From CAYOWQ01 sp964407695 (lineage in GTDB: Bacteria; Planctomycetota; Phycisphaerae; Phycisphaerales; SM1A02), in contig CAYOWQ010000005.1 of NCBI GenBank assembly GCA_964407695.1, positions 172,934 to 236,933 on the forward strand: a DNA stretch of 64,000 nt, in the 5' to 3' direction. The notes under the pieces were generated by a model. It was not told the DNA's origin, made no database searches, and saw nothing but the letters and a program-made list of their open reading frames with translations. Position 1 is the stretch's first letter, and every line of letters begins with the position of its first letter. This document shows positions 1 to 8,476 of the stretch, piece after piece. The position numbers were made by a program, and so were the translations under genes.

Positions 1-50
1 CCCTTCTCGCGGTCGCCGGAGTTGTGGGTCGGCGTCGCCGCAGCGCCTGA
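1..50 (+). CDS. C-terminal end of an exported protein with a sorting/anchor-type tail (partial)
   Basis: Only the last 15 codons are in the window, ending with TGA at 48-50. They encode a hydrophobic stretch (LLAVAGVVG) followed at once by four arginines, Ser and Ala. This matches the end of PEP-CTERM-like C-terminal sorting signals, which are a hydrophobic helix followed by a basic cluster and are common on exported planctomycete proteins. The diagnostic motif upstream of the helix lies outside the window, so the exact sorting class cannot be named. A strong hairpin 26 bases downstream supports this frame as a real gene end. The rest of the protein is unknown. Confidence 0.55.
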   Translation, partial: LLAVAGVVGRRRRSA

Positions 51-75
51 TCGAAGAACACATCACACACATTGC

Positions 76-105
76 AACACAGCCCGCGAACACGCGGGCT
101 GTGTT
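76..105. terminator. Strong hairpin between convergent genes
   Basis: Perfect 13-bp GC-rich stem (76-88 paired with 93-105) around the loop AACA. It lies 26 bases after the stop of the left-edge gene and 22 bases beyond the stop of the leftward prmC. Neither side has a long T run, so it may act as a shared, imperfect intrinsic terminator for both genes. Confidence 0.6.
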
Positions 106-127
106 GTCTCGTCAGTGCGGCGGCAGG

Positions 128-1030
128 CTACATCGCAACGCTGGCCACCAGGACCCGATGGAATCCTTCATGGTCCTTGAGGACTCGACCCTGACCGAGC
201 CCGCTTGCCGCCGCGATCTCCAGGGCTGCGTCGTGTTGCGAGTGCGCAATCTCAACGACGATCTGGCCGCCCGGCGCAAGCAGCGCCGCCGCCCCGGCGA
301 CGATCCGGCGAATCACGTCCAGCCCGTCAGCTCCGCCACGCAGCGCTCTGGCGGGCTCGTAGTCCTTCACGTTTCTCTCCACCGACCCCCATTCAGCATC
401 GCTGATGTAGGGTGGATTTGAGCAGATGTAGTCGAATCGCGGTGCGGCCGCCAAGTGCTTTAACGGTTCGAGCGCATCGCCCTCGTGAAATTCAATTCGT
501 TCAGCCACCCCGTGCCTCGTTGCGTTGCGAGCGGCCAGTTCAAGGGCTTCCGCCGAAATGTCGGTGGCAATCAAGCGCGCTGAAGGCAACCGAGTCGCCA
601 GGGTAACCGCGATACACCCGGTTCCTGTGCCGACATCGGCCATCACCGGCGCATATCCGCGCAGCTCTGCTCGCTCTCGCTGCAAGACGTGCTCAATGAT
701 CGTTTCGGTGCTCGGTCTTGGGATCAGCGTCGAGGGGTTGACGTCAAATTGGCGAGAGAAGAACCAGGCGTGGCCCACGAGGTATTGAACGGGTTCATGC
801 GCTGCTGCACGTTGGGTCAGCGCTCGCAGCTTCTCTCGTTCCTCCTCGCTGGCCGGCCGGTCCACGTCCATGTACAACCGCATTCGTTCGCAACCGATCA
901 CGTGGGCGAGCAGCATCTCCGCGCAGACTCGCGGCGAATCAATCCCCCTGGACGAAAAGTGGTTGGTCATCCAGTCCATCAGGCGACGGGTGGTCCAGGT
1001 CGACGGAGGTGCCGGGCGGACTGAATTCAT
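128..1030 (-). CDS. prmC: Peptide chain release factor N5-glutamine methyltransferase PrmC/HemK
   Basis: SAM-dependent methyltransferase predicted to methylate the Gln of the GGQ motif in RF1 and RF2, in the cytoplasm. The 300-residue length is normal for PrmC. The N-terminal helical domain (about residues 15-90) is followed by a Rossmann methyltransferase domain with SAM motif I (ADVGTGTGCIA) and the substrate-binding NPPY motif in SNPPYISDAEW, typical of glutamine N5-methyltransferases. The ATG at 1030 has no clear Shine-Dalgarno; a TAAGAT box (1037-1042 on the minus strand) ends 6 bases before it, so the mRNA may be leaderless. The gene is divergent from the VWA gene at 1131. In many bacteria prmC follows prfA, but prfA is not visible here. 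Confidence 0.93.
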   Translation of the reverse strand: MNSVRPAPPSTWTTRRLMDWMTNHFSSRGIDSPRVCAEMLLAHVIGCERMRLYMDVDRPASEEEREKLRALTQRAAAHEPVQYLVGHAWFFSRQFDVNPSTLIPRPSTETIIEHVLQRERAELRGYAPVMADVGTGTGCIAVTLATRLPSARLIATDISAEALELAARNATRHGVAERIEFHEGDALEPLKHLAAAPRFDYICSNPPYISDAEWGSVERNVKDYEPARALRGGADGLDVIRRIVAGAAALLAPGGQIVVEIAHSQHDAALEIAAASGLGQGRVLKDHEGFHRVLVASVAM

Positions 1031-1130
1031 AGGGCCATCTTAGGGTTTCGTCCCATGCCGGCCGACCGAGCGCTCAATTCATTCAGCATGGCATTGGAAT
1101 CCCGGGCGGCCTGCGCCCACAATCCCGGTC

Positions 1131-3080
1131 GTGACGCTTCTTGAACCGTGGTCTGCATTGCTCGCCGCCGCCATCGGCGTCTCTGCCCTCATCGGCCTCT
1201 ACATTCTCAAGCTGCGCCGCTACCCCGTGCGCATCTCGAGCACGCTGCTCTGGCAATCAGCCATCGAGGACCTCCTCGCCAATGCCCCGTTTCGGCGGCT
1301 TCGGCTCAGCCGACTCTTTTTCATTCAACTCCTCGCCATCCTGCTTGCGTCGCTCGCGCTCGGTCGACCGGTCACATCAGGATCAGGACTGGCCTCCGGA
1401 CGGACAATACTTCTGCTCGACCGCAGCGCGTCGATGAGCGCGAAGACGGCCGCGGGTGATCTCGGTCGGATCCGATTGCAAATTGCCAAGGACAAAGCTG
1501 GGGAGTTGGTGGACCGGCTGTTCTCTGGGGGCCAGCGGCCCCAGGTGCTGATCATTGGTATCGACGCCGAGCCGAAGGTGCTGCTGCCATTCACCACCGA
1601 TCGCCGCCAGGTCATGGATGCCGTCGCCGCAATCTCGCCGACCGATCAGCCGGCCGATCTCGAGGGTGCGTTTGCCCTCGCCGACGCCTTCGCCCGCCAG
1701 GGTGAATCGTCCGACAACAGTCCACCCGACGTGGTGCTGATCTCTGACGGTGCACTTCCCATCGCCACGCAACGTGAAGGTTACTCGGTTCGATGCGGGC
1801 AGTTTCAGTTCATACGCGTGGATCCAGGCGATTCCGGACAGGAGGTCAATCGCGGCATCGTCGACTTTCGCGCTGCCCGTTCCCCGACCGACCGATGGAA
1901 AATTGATGTGTTCGCTCGCGTGATCAATACTCAGGCGGAGCCCTTCACGACGTCCGTGTCGATCCGATCGAATGGCCAACTCGTCGGCACTCGAGTGATC
2001 GAGCTTCCCGCAGCGGTCGCCCAGTCCCCCGGCGAGGCCGTTCTGACTGCACAGTTGGAAGAACCCGCCCCAACGACGCTGGTCATCGGGCTCGATGGAG
2101 CCGATGCGCTGGACGCCGATCAGACGGCGTCCGCCGTGATCCCCGCCCCTGCCCCTCCACGAGTGGCCGTGGTCGCCACCGGTTCACGCCCCGACACCTA
2201 CTTGCTTCGCGCACTCGAAAACATCGGTGGTGAGACGCCATCCATTCTTTCTCGGGAAGCGTTTATGAGCCGCCTCGATGAACGGCCCATTCCCTGGGAC
2301 CTCGTTGTCCTTGATCGCATTCCGCTCAAGCATCCTCCGCCATTTCCAACTCTCTCCTTCAACGCAACCGTTGATCCGGAAATGATGAAGATCGTTGAAT
2401 CACAGGGCGGGCACCGCGTCCTGAGCTGGAATCGAACTGATCCGTTGCTGGAGCAGGTTGACCTCAGCGCAGTAGTGTTTGCCGATGTCGCCTCGCTTGA
2501 GACACACGGAGACGTCGAAGAGCTGGCCCTCTCTCGCGAGGGTCCGGTCATCGGGCGCGTGAGTCGTGATGGAATACCCCACGTGGTCGTGGCCTTTGCC
2601 ATCTCGCGAAGCAATTGGTTCCTTCAGCCGGGTTTCGTCATTTTTCTTCAGAACTGCATTGATCGTTTGGCGGTCGCTGATTCCGTCTCAGTCGCTGGAT
2701 TTGTGCGAACGGATGAACCCTGGCGCGTCGAACCGGCACCCGGTGCGGCCGACCTCGTGCTTCAGCGCATCGGACCCGACGGCGCCGACCTGCGCTTCCC
2801 GACCCATGACCTGCGGCAGGTGCAGGTGCCTCCGCTGCCACGCGTCGGCGTCTATGCCGTCAATGGAGCCGCCCGCGCGGATCGCCTCGCCGTGAATCTT
2901 GTCAATCAACGTGAGAGTGATATTCGCGGCCGGAATGACCTCGTCGTCAACTCAAATCGCCAATCAGCCGGCACCGTCGCGAAGACTGCGCAGCGCGAAT
3001 GGTGGCCGTGGGTGGTCGCCGCAATGCTGGTGATTCTGGCGTTGGAATGGCTCTACTGGCTCTCAAGAACCCGCAGGTGA
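1131..3080 (+). CDS. BatA-like membrane protein with von Willebrand factor A domain
   Basis: 649 residues. The N-terminal part (1-80) has two membrane helices flanking the short basic segment KLRRYPVRISSTLLW, as in the aerotolerance-regulator (BatA) N-terminal family. A VWA domain starts near residue 90 with the metal-site motif DRSAS (DxSxS). A region of Ig-like or glutamine-amidotransferase-like sheets follows, and a single C-terminal helix (WWPWVVAAMLVILALEW) precedes a basic tail. Such proteins occur in Bat/MoxR operons, but no MoxR ATPase or BatD is nearby, so partners are unknown. Start is GTG; a TTGGAA (1094-1099) / CACAAT (1118-1123) pair with 18-bp spacing ends 7 bases before it, which points to a leaderless transcript. 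Confidence 0.85.
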   Translation: MTLLEPWSALLAAAIGVSALIGLYILKLRRYPVRISSTLLWQSAIEDLLANAPFRRLRLSRLFFIQLLAILLASLALGRPVTSGSGLASGRTILLLDRSASMSAKTAAGDLGRIRLQIAKDKAGELVDRLFSGGQRPQVLIIGIDAEPKVLLPFTTDRRQVMDAVAAISPTDQPADLEGAFALADAFARQGESSDNSPPDVVLISDGALPIATQREGYSVRCGQFQFIRVDPGDSGQEVNRGIVDFRAARSPTDRWKIDVFARVINTQAEPFTTSVSIRSNGQLVGTRVIELPAAVAQSPGEAVLTAQLEEPAPTTLVIGLDGADALDADQTASAVIPAPAPPRVAVVATGSRPDTYLLRALENIGGETPSILSREAFMSRLDERPIPWDLVVLDRIPLKHPPPFPTLSFNATVDPEMMKIVESQGGHRVLSWNRTDPLLEQVDLSAVVFADVASLETHGDVEELALSREGPVIGRVSRDGIPHVVVAFAISRSNWFLQPGFVIFLQNCIDRLAVADSVSVAGFVRTDEPWRVEPAPGAADLVLQRIGPDGADLRFPTHDLRQVQVPPLPRVGVYAVNGAARADRLAVNLVNQRESDIRGRNDLVVNSNRQSAGTVAKTAQREWWPWVVAAMLVILALEWLYWLSRTRR

Positions 3081-3147
3081 CGTCTGGTGACGGTCGCGGT
3101 ATCGTCCCGGATCGCCGGCGCGGTCTGCGCCGCATCTGGAGCCTGCA

Positions 3148-4041
3148 ATGAATATCGTTCCGCTGATTCTGGCCGCCTCGTGGTGCCTTCAGGAAGAGGG
3201 TTCGTCTTCCAGCCCGCTCAACATCTCGGTGAACGGCGCTGCCGCCCACCAGTTCGACGCTGACCTTGATGGAGCCGGCGAATTCTCGGTCTTTCGAGCA
3301 GGGGGTGGTGTCAGCGCGAGCTATCGATTCAGCCCCGAACTATCGATCGGCGGAACGGTGGGATACGGCTTTGATTCATATGAGTTCTCCTCGGCCACAA
3401 GTCTTGGCCCCGACCCCTGGGAGGACATTCACTCGCTGACGTTCTCTGCGAATGCATCCTGGCGATTCGCGCCGAACTGGAACCTGGTAATGGGCGGCCT
3501 GGTCGGTGTCTCGGGCGAAGATGCCGAATGGTCCAATGCCTTCACAGGTGGTGGACTTGCCGCCGTTACGTATCGAATCAACGACCAACTCCTGATCGGC
3601 GGAGGATTCGGAGTGGTAACCCGGCTTGAGGACGACCCGGCGGTGTTCCCGGCGATCATCCTCGACTGGCGCATCACCAATCAACTGCGAATCAGCAGTA
3701 CGACCCGACCCACCATTCCGTCCGCCAACAATCGCGGCGGGTTCGAGATTGTCTTCAGCCCGGAGAGTCACTGGGAGTTTGCACTTGGCGGGCGGTACGA
3801 CGTGCGTCGATTCCGGCTCGATGATGAAGGCATAGCCCCGGATGGTGTCGGAGAGGAATCGGGCGTTCCTATCTGGATTCGTGCGGGCTACCGGGTCAAC
3901 GACAACCTTCGCCTCGACCTGTTTACGGGCCTGGCCGTCTTTGGCGAGTTCTCCATCGCGGACCGGGACGGGTATGAGCTTGCCGATGATGATTACAACC
4001 CGGCCCCGTTCATCGGCGGGTCCGTTTCCCTCACGTTCTAA
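3148..4041 (+). CDS. Predicted outer-membrane beta-barrel protein (DUF6268-like)
   Basis: 297 residues ending in the strand GGSVSLTF, with the terminal Phe typical of Bam-inserted barrels. The chain is a series of amphipathic strands separated by Gly/Asp-rich turns (SASYRFSPELSIGGTVGYG, LLIGGGFGVVTR, FALGGRYDVRRF), like small outer-membrane proteins of the DUF6268 kind. The N-terminus is short and only weakly signal-like, so the true start may differ. It lies 67 bases after the VWA gene on the same strand and could be co-transcribed. No enzymatic motif is seen; function is unknown. Confidence 0.65.
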   Translation: MNIVPLILAASWCLQEEGSSSSPLNISVNGAAAHQFDADLDGAGEFSVFRAGGGVSASYRFSPELSIGGTVGYGFDSYEFSSATSLGPDPWEDIHSLTFSANASWRFAPNWNLVMGGLVGVSGEDAEWSNAFTGGGLAAVTYRINDQLLIGGGFGVVTRLEDDPAVFPAIILDWRITNQLRISSTTRPTIPSANNRGGFEIVFSPESHWEFALGGRYDVRRFRLDDEGIAPDGVGEESGVPIWIRAGYRVNDNLRLDLFTGLAVFGEFSIADRDGYELADDDYNPAPFIGGSVSLTF

Positions 4042-4071
4042 CCCGACCCGATCAGCCAGTCGGTGCAGGTC

Positions 4072-4776
4072 TCAGATTGCGGGCCGATTGGGTTTGGGCT
4101 CCACCTTCGCTTCAGTGAACGGTTCAGGCTCTCGCCGCCGGAAGATCGCCCGGTCAAGGCTGAGGGCTCCTCCGCCAGTCAGGAACACTCCAAACGCAAG
4201 GACGAAGAGGCTCAACTGCGCCAGGATCTGGTGGCTTTGATCAGGTGTCGCCGAAAACATGTACGTGTCAAGGAAGATCTGAAGGCTTGTCAGGTAGAAC
4301 GCCGTTCCCATGGCGATCGCCAGTCCCAGCCCCCAGATTCGCGAGAAAAGGCCGACGAGCAGAAGGGTGCCACCAACCAATTCGGTCAACGCGGCCGTCC
4401 AAGCTCCTATCACGGCATAGTCCGACATTCCGGCCCCGTCCAGCATCAGGGTCACGTGATGCAGCGATCGAACTTCGGGGGTAGCGACTTCAACCTTCGA
4501 CTTGTCCTTGGAAGGCGGCGGATCCTTCGCCTCTGGTTGCGTCTCTGCAGGTGCCGTCGCCGGCTCCTCCTGATAGGCCGCGAAAGACACCCCCGAATCA
4601 CCCCGAGCTGTGGGTTTGGGTAGGACACCTAAGGCCTGCAGGCGCACGGCCTGCTCCGCCGATGGGGCAAAAGACGTCATCACCTTGTTCCATCCCATGG
4701 GAATGAATGCCAAGGCCAAAACAAGGCGGGCGAGCAGAGGGACGAAACTGCCGCCGGCTTTCTGACTAGCGGTCAT
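4072..4776 (-). CDS. DoxX family membrane protein with a long inserted loop
   Basis: DoxX-family proteins are four-helix inner-membrane proteins, in some bacteria linked to thiosulfate:quinone oxidation or redox homeostasis. The first helix (LARLVLALAFIPMGWNKVM) is followed by about 100 hydrophilic residues rich in Pro, Glu and Lys before helix two (LVGGTLLLVGLFSRIWGLGL), then helices three and four. The usual family length is about 130-150 residues and this one has 234, the excess being the loop. Start ATG at 4776 has a GGAAGGAG motif 8 bases upstream. The gene is convergent with the barrel gene, with 30 bases between stops. The substrate is not predictable. Confidence 0.8.
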   Translation of the reverse strand: MTASQKAGGSFVPLLARLVLALAFIPMGWNKVMTSFAPSAEQAVRLQALGVLPKPTARGDSGVSFAAYQEEPATAPAETQPEAKDPPPSKDKSKVEVATPEVRSLHHVTLMLDGAGMSDYAVIGAWTAALTELVGGTLLLVGLFSRIWGLGLAIAMGTAFYLTSLQIFLDTYMFSATPDQSHQILAQLSLFVLAFGVFLTGGGALSLDRAIFRRREPEPFTEAKVEPKPNRPAI

Positions 4777-4825
4777 GGACGGCTCCTTCCGAGGTCATGC
4801 ATCAGGGAATTCTCCCTGCCAAGTC

Positions 4826-4831
4826 TATAAT
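4826..4831 (+). promoter_or_regulatory. -10 box for tRNA-Leu
   Basis: A perfect TATAAT lies 14 bases before the tRNA 5' end. No convincing -35 hexamer is seen at 16-18 bp. Confidence 0.5.
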
Positions 4832-4844
4832 CGGCAAAATCGCC

Positions 4845-4929
4845 GCGGGCGTGGCGAAACTGGCAGACGCGCGGGATTTAGGTTCCCGTGGGCTCAAACC
4901 CCGTGCAGGTTCAAGTCCTGTCGCCCGCA
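4845..4929 (+). tRNA. tRNA-Leu (anticodon UAG)
   Basis: An 85-base type II tRNA. The acceptor GCGGGCG (4845-4851) pairs with CGCCCGC (4922-4928) and the discriminator is A4929. The anticodon stem CGGGA/TCCCG encloses the loop TTTAGGT with TAG at 4879-4881. A variable arm and the T loop GTTCAAG follow. CCA is not encoded and must be added after transcription. Confidence 0.95.
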
Positions 4930-5252
4930 TCCCGCAGGCGCAAGTTCCGGCCGATCTTCGATTTGTCGAAGTTCCCGGAACCGCCTATTCGATAGGCTCG
5001 AAGAGAAGGGGGCAAGGCTCGCGCACAGTGGAGGACATGCTGCGTTTTTGGTTGACGCATTCGTGCGCGGGCGCCCGTTCCATGGAGGAGGCCGCCTCGG
5101 GCGTCCCTGCCGGGTTTTCTGGGGAACGAATGTCCCCGTCGCAAGAGCAGAGTCGGCTGGGCGTGCCGGACTCTGGCGACGGGGTTTTTCTTTTTTGACC
5201 CGCCTCGAACAGGTGCAGGTGCTCGCCCCCGCGGCCTGTTAGCATCGGGACT
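4930..5252 (+). other. 323-base spacer between tRNA-Leu and DAHP synthase, possible leader RNA
   Basis: No credible coding frame is seen. The right half holds a terminator-like structure (listed separately) whose T run ends 57 bases before the aroG start. GC-rich self-complementary segments also occur around 5060-5120. It may simply be the tRNA 3' trailer with its terminator, or a small RNA or attenuator leader. No 4.5S, RNase P or tmRNA signature was recognised. Confidence 0.4.
5134..5196 (+). terminator. Intrinsic terminator (tRNA-Leu transcript or attenuator before aroG)
   Basis: A two-part stem: CCCCGTCGC (5134-5142) pairs with GCGACGGGG (5176-5184), and CAGAGTC (5148-5154) pairs with GACTCTG (5169-5175), with a 5-base left bulge. 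TTTTTCTTTTTT follows directly. This is the cleanest intrinsic terminator seen on the plus strand. Confidence 0.8.
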
Positions 5253-6641
5253 GTGAGCTCAGATCGGTCAATTTCGGGCCCTTCCTCCACCAAGACGTGG
5301 TCCCCCTCGTCGTGGCGCCAATTTCCGGCCGCACAGCAGCCGCCATACGGAGATTCGAAGGCCGTCGAATCCGCCATCGGCCAGCTCCGGGCCTTGCCCC
5401 CGCTGGTGACCTCGTGGGAGGTCGAAGCCCTGAAGCGACAGCTCGCCGAGGCCGCCCGTGGCGAACGATTCCTACTCCAAGGCGGGGATTGCGCGGAGAG
5501 CTTTGATGATTGCACTTCCGCGGCCATTGCCGCCAAGCTGAAAATCCTGCTGCAAATGAGCCTTGTGCTGGTTCATGGCGGCAAGAAACGGGTGATCCGC
5601 GTTGGCCGCTTCGCAGGGCAATACGCCAAGCCCCGGAGCCAGGAGCATGAAACCCGAGATGGGACCACACTGCCCGCGTATCGCGGCGACATTGTCAATC
5701 GACCAATGTTTGCAGCATCCGACCGCCGGCCCGATCCAACCCTGATGCTCCGAGGCTACGAACGGGCGGCCTTGACCCTGAATTTCATCCGGGCCCTCAT
5801 TGATGGGGGCTTTGCAGACCTGCACCACCCCGAGTATTGGGATTTGGACTTTGTGAAGCACTCTCCGCTGGCGGGCGAATACCAGCGGATGGTGGAGTCA
5901 ATCGGGGAGAGCCTTCGCTTCATGGAGACGCTGGCCGGGGCGCAGGTGGGCCAGATCAATCGTGTGGATTTCTTTACCAGCCATGAGGCGCTCATCCTGC
6001 CCTACGAGGAGGCACAAACCCGCCAGGTACCTCACCGAACGGGTTGGTACAACCTGAGCACGCATTTTCCGTGGCTCGGCGTGCGGACCGCCATCCCGGT
6101 GCTCAAAAACGCCCATGTGGAGTACCTGCGCGGAATTGCCAATCCGATCGGGATCAAAGTCGGTCCATCGATGTCACCAGACGAGGTCATTCAGCTCATC
6201 GAGGTGCTGAATCCAGAGAATGAACCCGGCCGCCTCACGCTCATTCACCGATTTGGGGCGCACCAGATCGCCAGGTCGCTTCCGGTCATTCTGGGCGAGG
6301 TGAAAAGCAAAGGTCACATCGTGACGTGGTGCTGCGACCCCATGCATGGAAACACGGAAACGGTCGAGACTGGAAACGGCATCGTCAAGACACGCAAGTT
6401 TGCCCATATCCTGGCGGAGCTTGAGCAGGCATTTGAGATCCATCGCGACGCCGGAACCATTCTCGGCGGAATTCATATTGAGCTGACTGGTGAGAACGTC
6501 ACCGAATGCACCGGCGGCGCTCGCGGCCTGTCCGACGCCGACCTCGCCCGCGCCTATCGCTCGCAGGTTGATCCACGCCTCAACTACGAGCAGGCGCTGG
6601 AGATTGCGATGCTGGTGGCGCGGCGGATGGGGATGCGCTAG
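5253..6641 (+). CDS. aroG: Class II 3-deoxy-D-arabino-heptulosonate 7-phosphate (DAHP) synthase
   Basis: Condenses phosphoenolpyruvate with erythrose 4-phosphate in the first step of the shikimate pathway. The 462-residue length fits the class II (plant/mycobacterial) type. Motifs include GGDCAES, RVGRFAGQYAKPRS, the KVGPSMSPDE loop and the metal site WCCDPMHGNT near the C-terminus. Start is GTG at 5253; a TAGCAT box (5240-5245) ends 7 bases before it and the Shine-Dalgarno is weak. The terminator-like hairpin just upstream may control it. The later shikimate enzyme gene aroB is 13 kb away on the other strand, so there is no local pathway operon. The symbol aroG is used loosely for class II enzymes. 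Confidence 0.95.
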   Translation: MSSDRSISGPSSTKTWSPSSWRQFPAAQQPPYGDSKAVESAIGQLRALPPLVTSWEVEALKRQLAEAARGERFLLQGGDCAESFDDCTSAAIAAKLKILLQMSLVLVHGGKKRVIRVGRFAGQYAKPRSQEHETRDGTTLPAYRGDIVNRPMFAASDRRPDPTLMLRGYERAALTLNFIRALIDGGFADLHHPEYWDLDFVKHSPLAGEYQRMVESIGESLRFMETLAGAQVGQINRVDFFTSHEALILPYEEAQTRQVPHRTGWYNLSTHFPWLGVRTAIPVLKNAHVEYLRGIANPIGIKVGPSMSPDEVIQLIEVLNPENEPGRLTLIHRFGAHQIARSLPVILGEVKSKGHIVTWCCDPMHGNTETVETGNGIVKTRKFAHILAELEQAFEIHRDAGTILGGIHIELTGENVTECTGGARGLSDADLARAYRSQVDPRLNYEQALEIAMLVARRMGMR

Positions 6642-6681
6642 TCCGGCGTACCGTTGGGAGTTGCTCGTGAAACTCTGAATT

Positions 6682-7620
6682 TCAAGGTTGGCAATTGCCC
6701 CAACTATTGAACATGTGGAGTACGTCGTTGTGATCAACGTCCAAGTCGCCGTCGAGATCTCCCTGACCAGCGCCGCCCCAATTTGCCAAAAGTAGGCCGA
6801 GGTCTTTGCCATCCACCACTCCGGACGAATCAAGATCGGCTGCACACTCCGGATCCGACTGCAGCCAGACTGTCTGAATCCAATGTGCATCCGGAAAGTC
6901 GATTGATGCAGTCTTGGTGTAGACGGTCAATCCACAATTTGGCGCGAACAAGTACGTAGGTGACGATTCTGGTTCCGAGGCACAGCCGAAAAACACGTCC
7001 CCAGTCTGATCTGAAATTTTCAGGTCTACAACCAGTGTCTTGCTGGCGGACACGTAGACCCCGTCAGGGAATACAACACTGTATAGCTCCAATTTGGAGT
7101 CGGCAGGAATGACCACATCAACGGCCGAGAGTAAGGCCAGATCCGGGAATTGGCCCTCCGGGGATTGTGGACTCCCTCCATTTTTGTCTCCGTACACTCC
7201 AAGTGTGCAAACGGCATCGCTGCCCGAATTCGCCTCGATCGCAAACTCTACGCATCCGATTCGAACAAGGTTGGCGTCGGGAAAGAGGGATTTCAGGTCA
7301 TAGAACCGAGCGAAGTGATTTATGCCTGCTGGGCAGGCAACACCCAATCCAGCAACAACCAGCCCATCGCACTGTGTAATTGCCAAGAACGGGGGTGTCT
7401 CGCATGAGGGCATGTCGCCTCTCGCCACACCAGGAGCGTCTTCCCCTTGGTTTTTGCTGGATGAGTTCATCAGTAGCGAATCATTGTGCGCAACTCCGTT
7501 GGTAGCACGTACCGGATACGAAGCGCAAACAAGGAGAACGGGCGCCAGTGTTGCGACTGCTGCCCGCCCGATAAACATTTGGAATACTCGCCCAAAGTGA
7601 TTCATACAAAGATTCCCCAT
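6682..7620 (-). CDS. Exported protein with two C-terminal dockerin-like repeats
   Basis: 312 residues. A basic N-terminus is followed by a hydrophobic segment (VATLAPVLLVCASYPVRA) that looks like a signal peptide. The middle (about 60-240) is a Cys-containing beta-rich domain of unknown family. The C-terminus carries two Ca-binding dockerin-like repeats, DLDSSGVVDGKDLGLLLANWG and DLDGDLDVDHNDVLHMFNSWG. The start at 7620 is set by AGGAGG (plus strand 7628-7633) 7 bases upstream; an in-frame ATG further upstream would bury that site. No cohesin gene is in the window, so repeat partners are unknown. Role probably extracellular. Confidence 0.75.
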   Translation of the reverse strand: MGNLCMNHFGRVFQMFIGRAAVATLAPVLLVCASYPVRATNGVAHNDSLLMNSSSKNQGEDAPGVARGDMPSCETPPFLAITQCDGLVVAGLGVACPAGINHFARFYDLKSLFPDANLVRIGCVEFAIEANSGSDAVCTLGVYGDKNGGSPQSPEGQFPDLALLSAVDVVIPADSKLELYSVVFPDGVYVSASKTLVVDLKISDQTGDVFFGCASEPESSPTYLFAPNCGLTVYTKTASIDFPDAHWIQTVWLQSDPECAADLDSSGVVDGKDLGLLLANWGGAGQGDLDGDLDVDHNDVLHMFNSWGNCQP

Positions 7621-8037
7621 TGCAAAACCTCCTGAAATTCCAGTCCTATTGAGCGGTGTCCCGAGTACGGCCCGGAGTGGCAATGTGATTGTCGCTGTTC
7701 ACAGAGATCAAATCAAGGGAAATCCTGCCGAGTAGCAGGAACCCTGCGCGCTACTCCTAATGGCAAGTGCGGGTCACCCCGCCTCCCCCGCCATCTTGTG
7801 TGCAGCTTCTGACGATCAACACGTCTTGCAACGACGTAGCATGACGCGCATTGGGCACCTCTTAGAATTCTCTACTCAGTAAGTTCCTCTCGGAGCAACG
7901 GTATGCGCCGAATTCGGCGGGCCGAAATGCAGCAGATTGGAAACACGGGATACCAATGGCGATACAAAAAAGACTGCACGGGCGTCAATCGACGCCCGTG
8001 CAGTTTGACAACATTTCACGGATTGAATGTCGAGACG
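7621..8037. other. Intergenic stretch between two leftward genes
   Basis: No coding frame with family-like features is seen. It contains the Shine-Dalgarno of the dockerin gene at its left end and the terminator of the DUF378 gene at 7964-8004. The part between (7700-7960) should hold the promoter of the dockerin gene, but no clear -35/-10 pair stands out. Confidence 0.5.
7964..8004 (-). terminator. Intrinsic terminator of the DUF378 gene
   Basis: A perfect 14-bp stem (7973-7986 with 7991-8004) and 4-base loop. Read on the minus strand it is followed by CTTTTTTG (plus 7964-7971). It lies 34 bases beyond the stop of the DUF378 gene. Confidence 0.9.
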
Positions 8038-8268
8038 TTACGCTCGGGATGGAGCCATCGACGATGCGCCCGTTTTTGAGCCCGAGAAGCTCAGCACGGC
8101 AAGCAGCAGCCCCGAGAGGCCGACGAGCGAATACACGATTCGGCTGAGCATGGCGTCTGAGCCGCCGAACAGAGTCGCAACCAGGTCAAACTGGGCCAAT
8201 CCGACAAGTCCCCAGTTGACCGCACCAACAATGACGAGGATGAGAGCAACAGCGTGTAGACCTTTCAT
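8038..8268 (-). CDS. DUF378 family small membrane protein
   Basis: 76 residues with two predicted helices, LHAVALILVIVGAVNWGLVG and a second one around residues 42-62. The N-terminal A-x-x-L-x-x-x-G-A-x-N-W-G-L-V-G pattern is the DUF378 signature. Molecular function is unknown for the family. ATG at 8268 has AAGGAGG (plus 8278-8284) 9 bases upstream. A strong terminator follows the gene, so it is a monocistronic unit. The C-terminal tail (GSKTGASSMAPSRA) is hydrophilic. Confidence 0.88.
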   Translation of the reverse strand: MKGLHAVALILVIVGAVNWGLVGLAQFDLVATLFGGSDAMLSRIVYSLVGLSGLLLAVLSFSGSKTGASSMAPSRA

Positions 8269-8476
8269 GGATGTGGTCCTCCTTCTGCACGGGATTCGCC
8301 AGTCCCGAATCGTTGGATTCACCACGCATCGCGGGTCGGACAATTGACCTGACGTCCGGCCCCAACGCCGGGCAATCACAATTCGCACCGGCTTGGGGGC
8401 CGTTGGATCACGCCGCCAGCATCCATGCAGATTCGAACCGCGGGCCGCACGGCCGTGCGACCTACGATCTTCGCCC

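Noticed and set aside
4797..5198. 133-codon frame over tRNA-Leu
   Set aside because: It reads through the tRNA and the terminator stem, so it cannot be a real gene.
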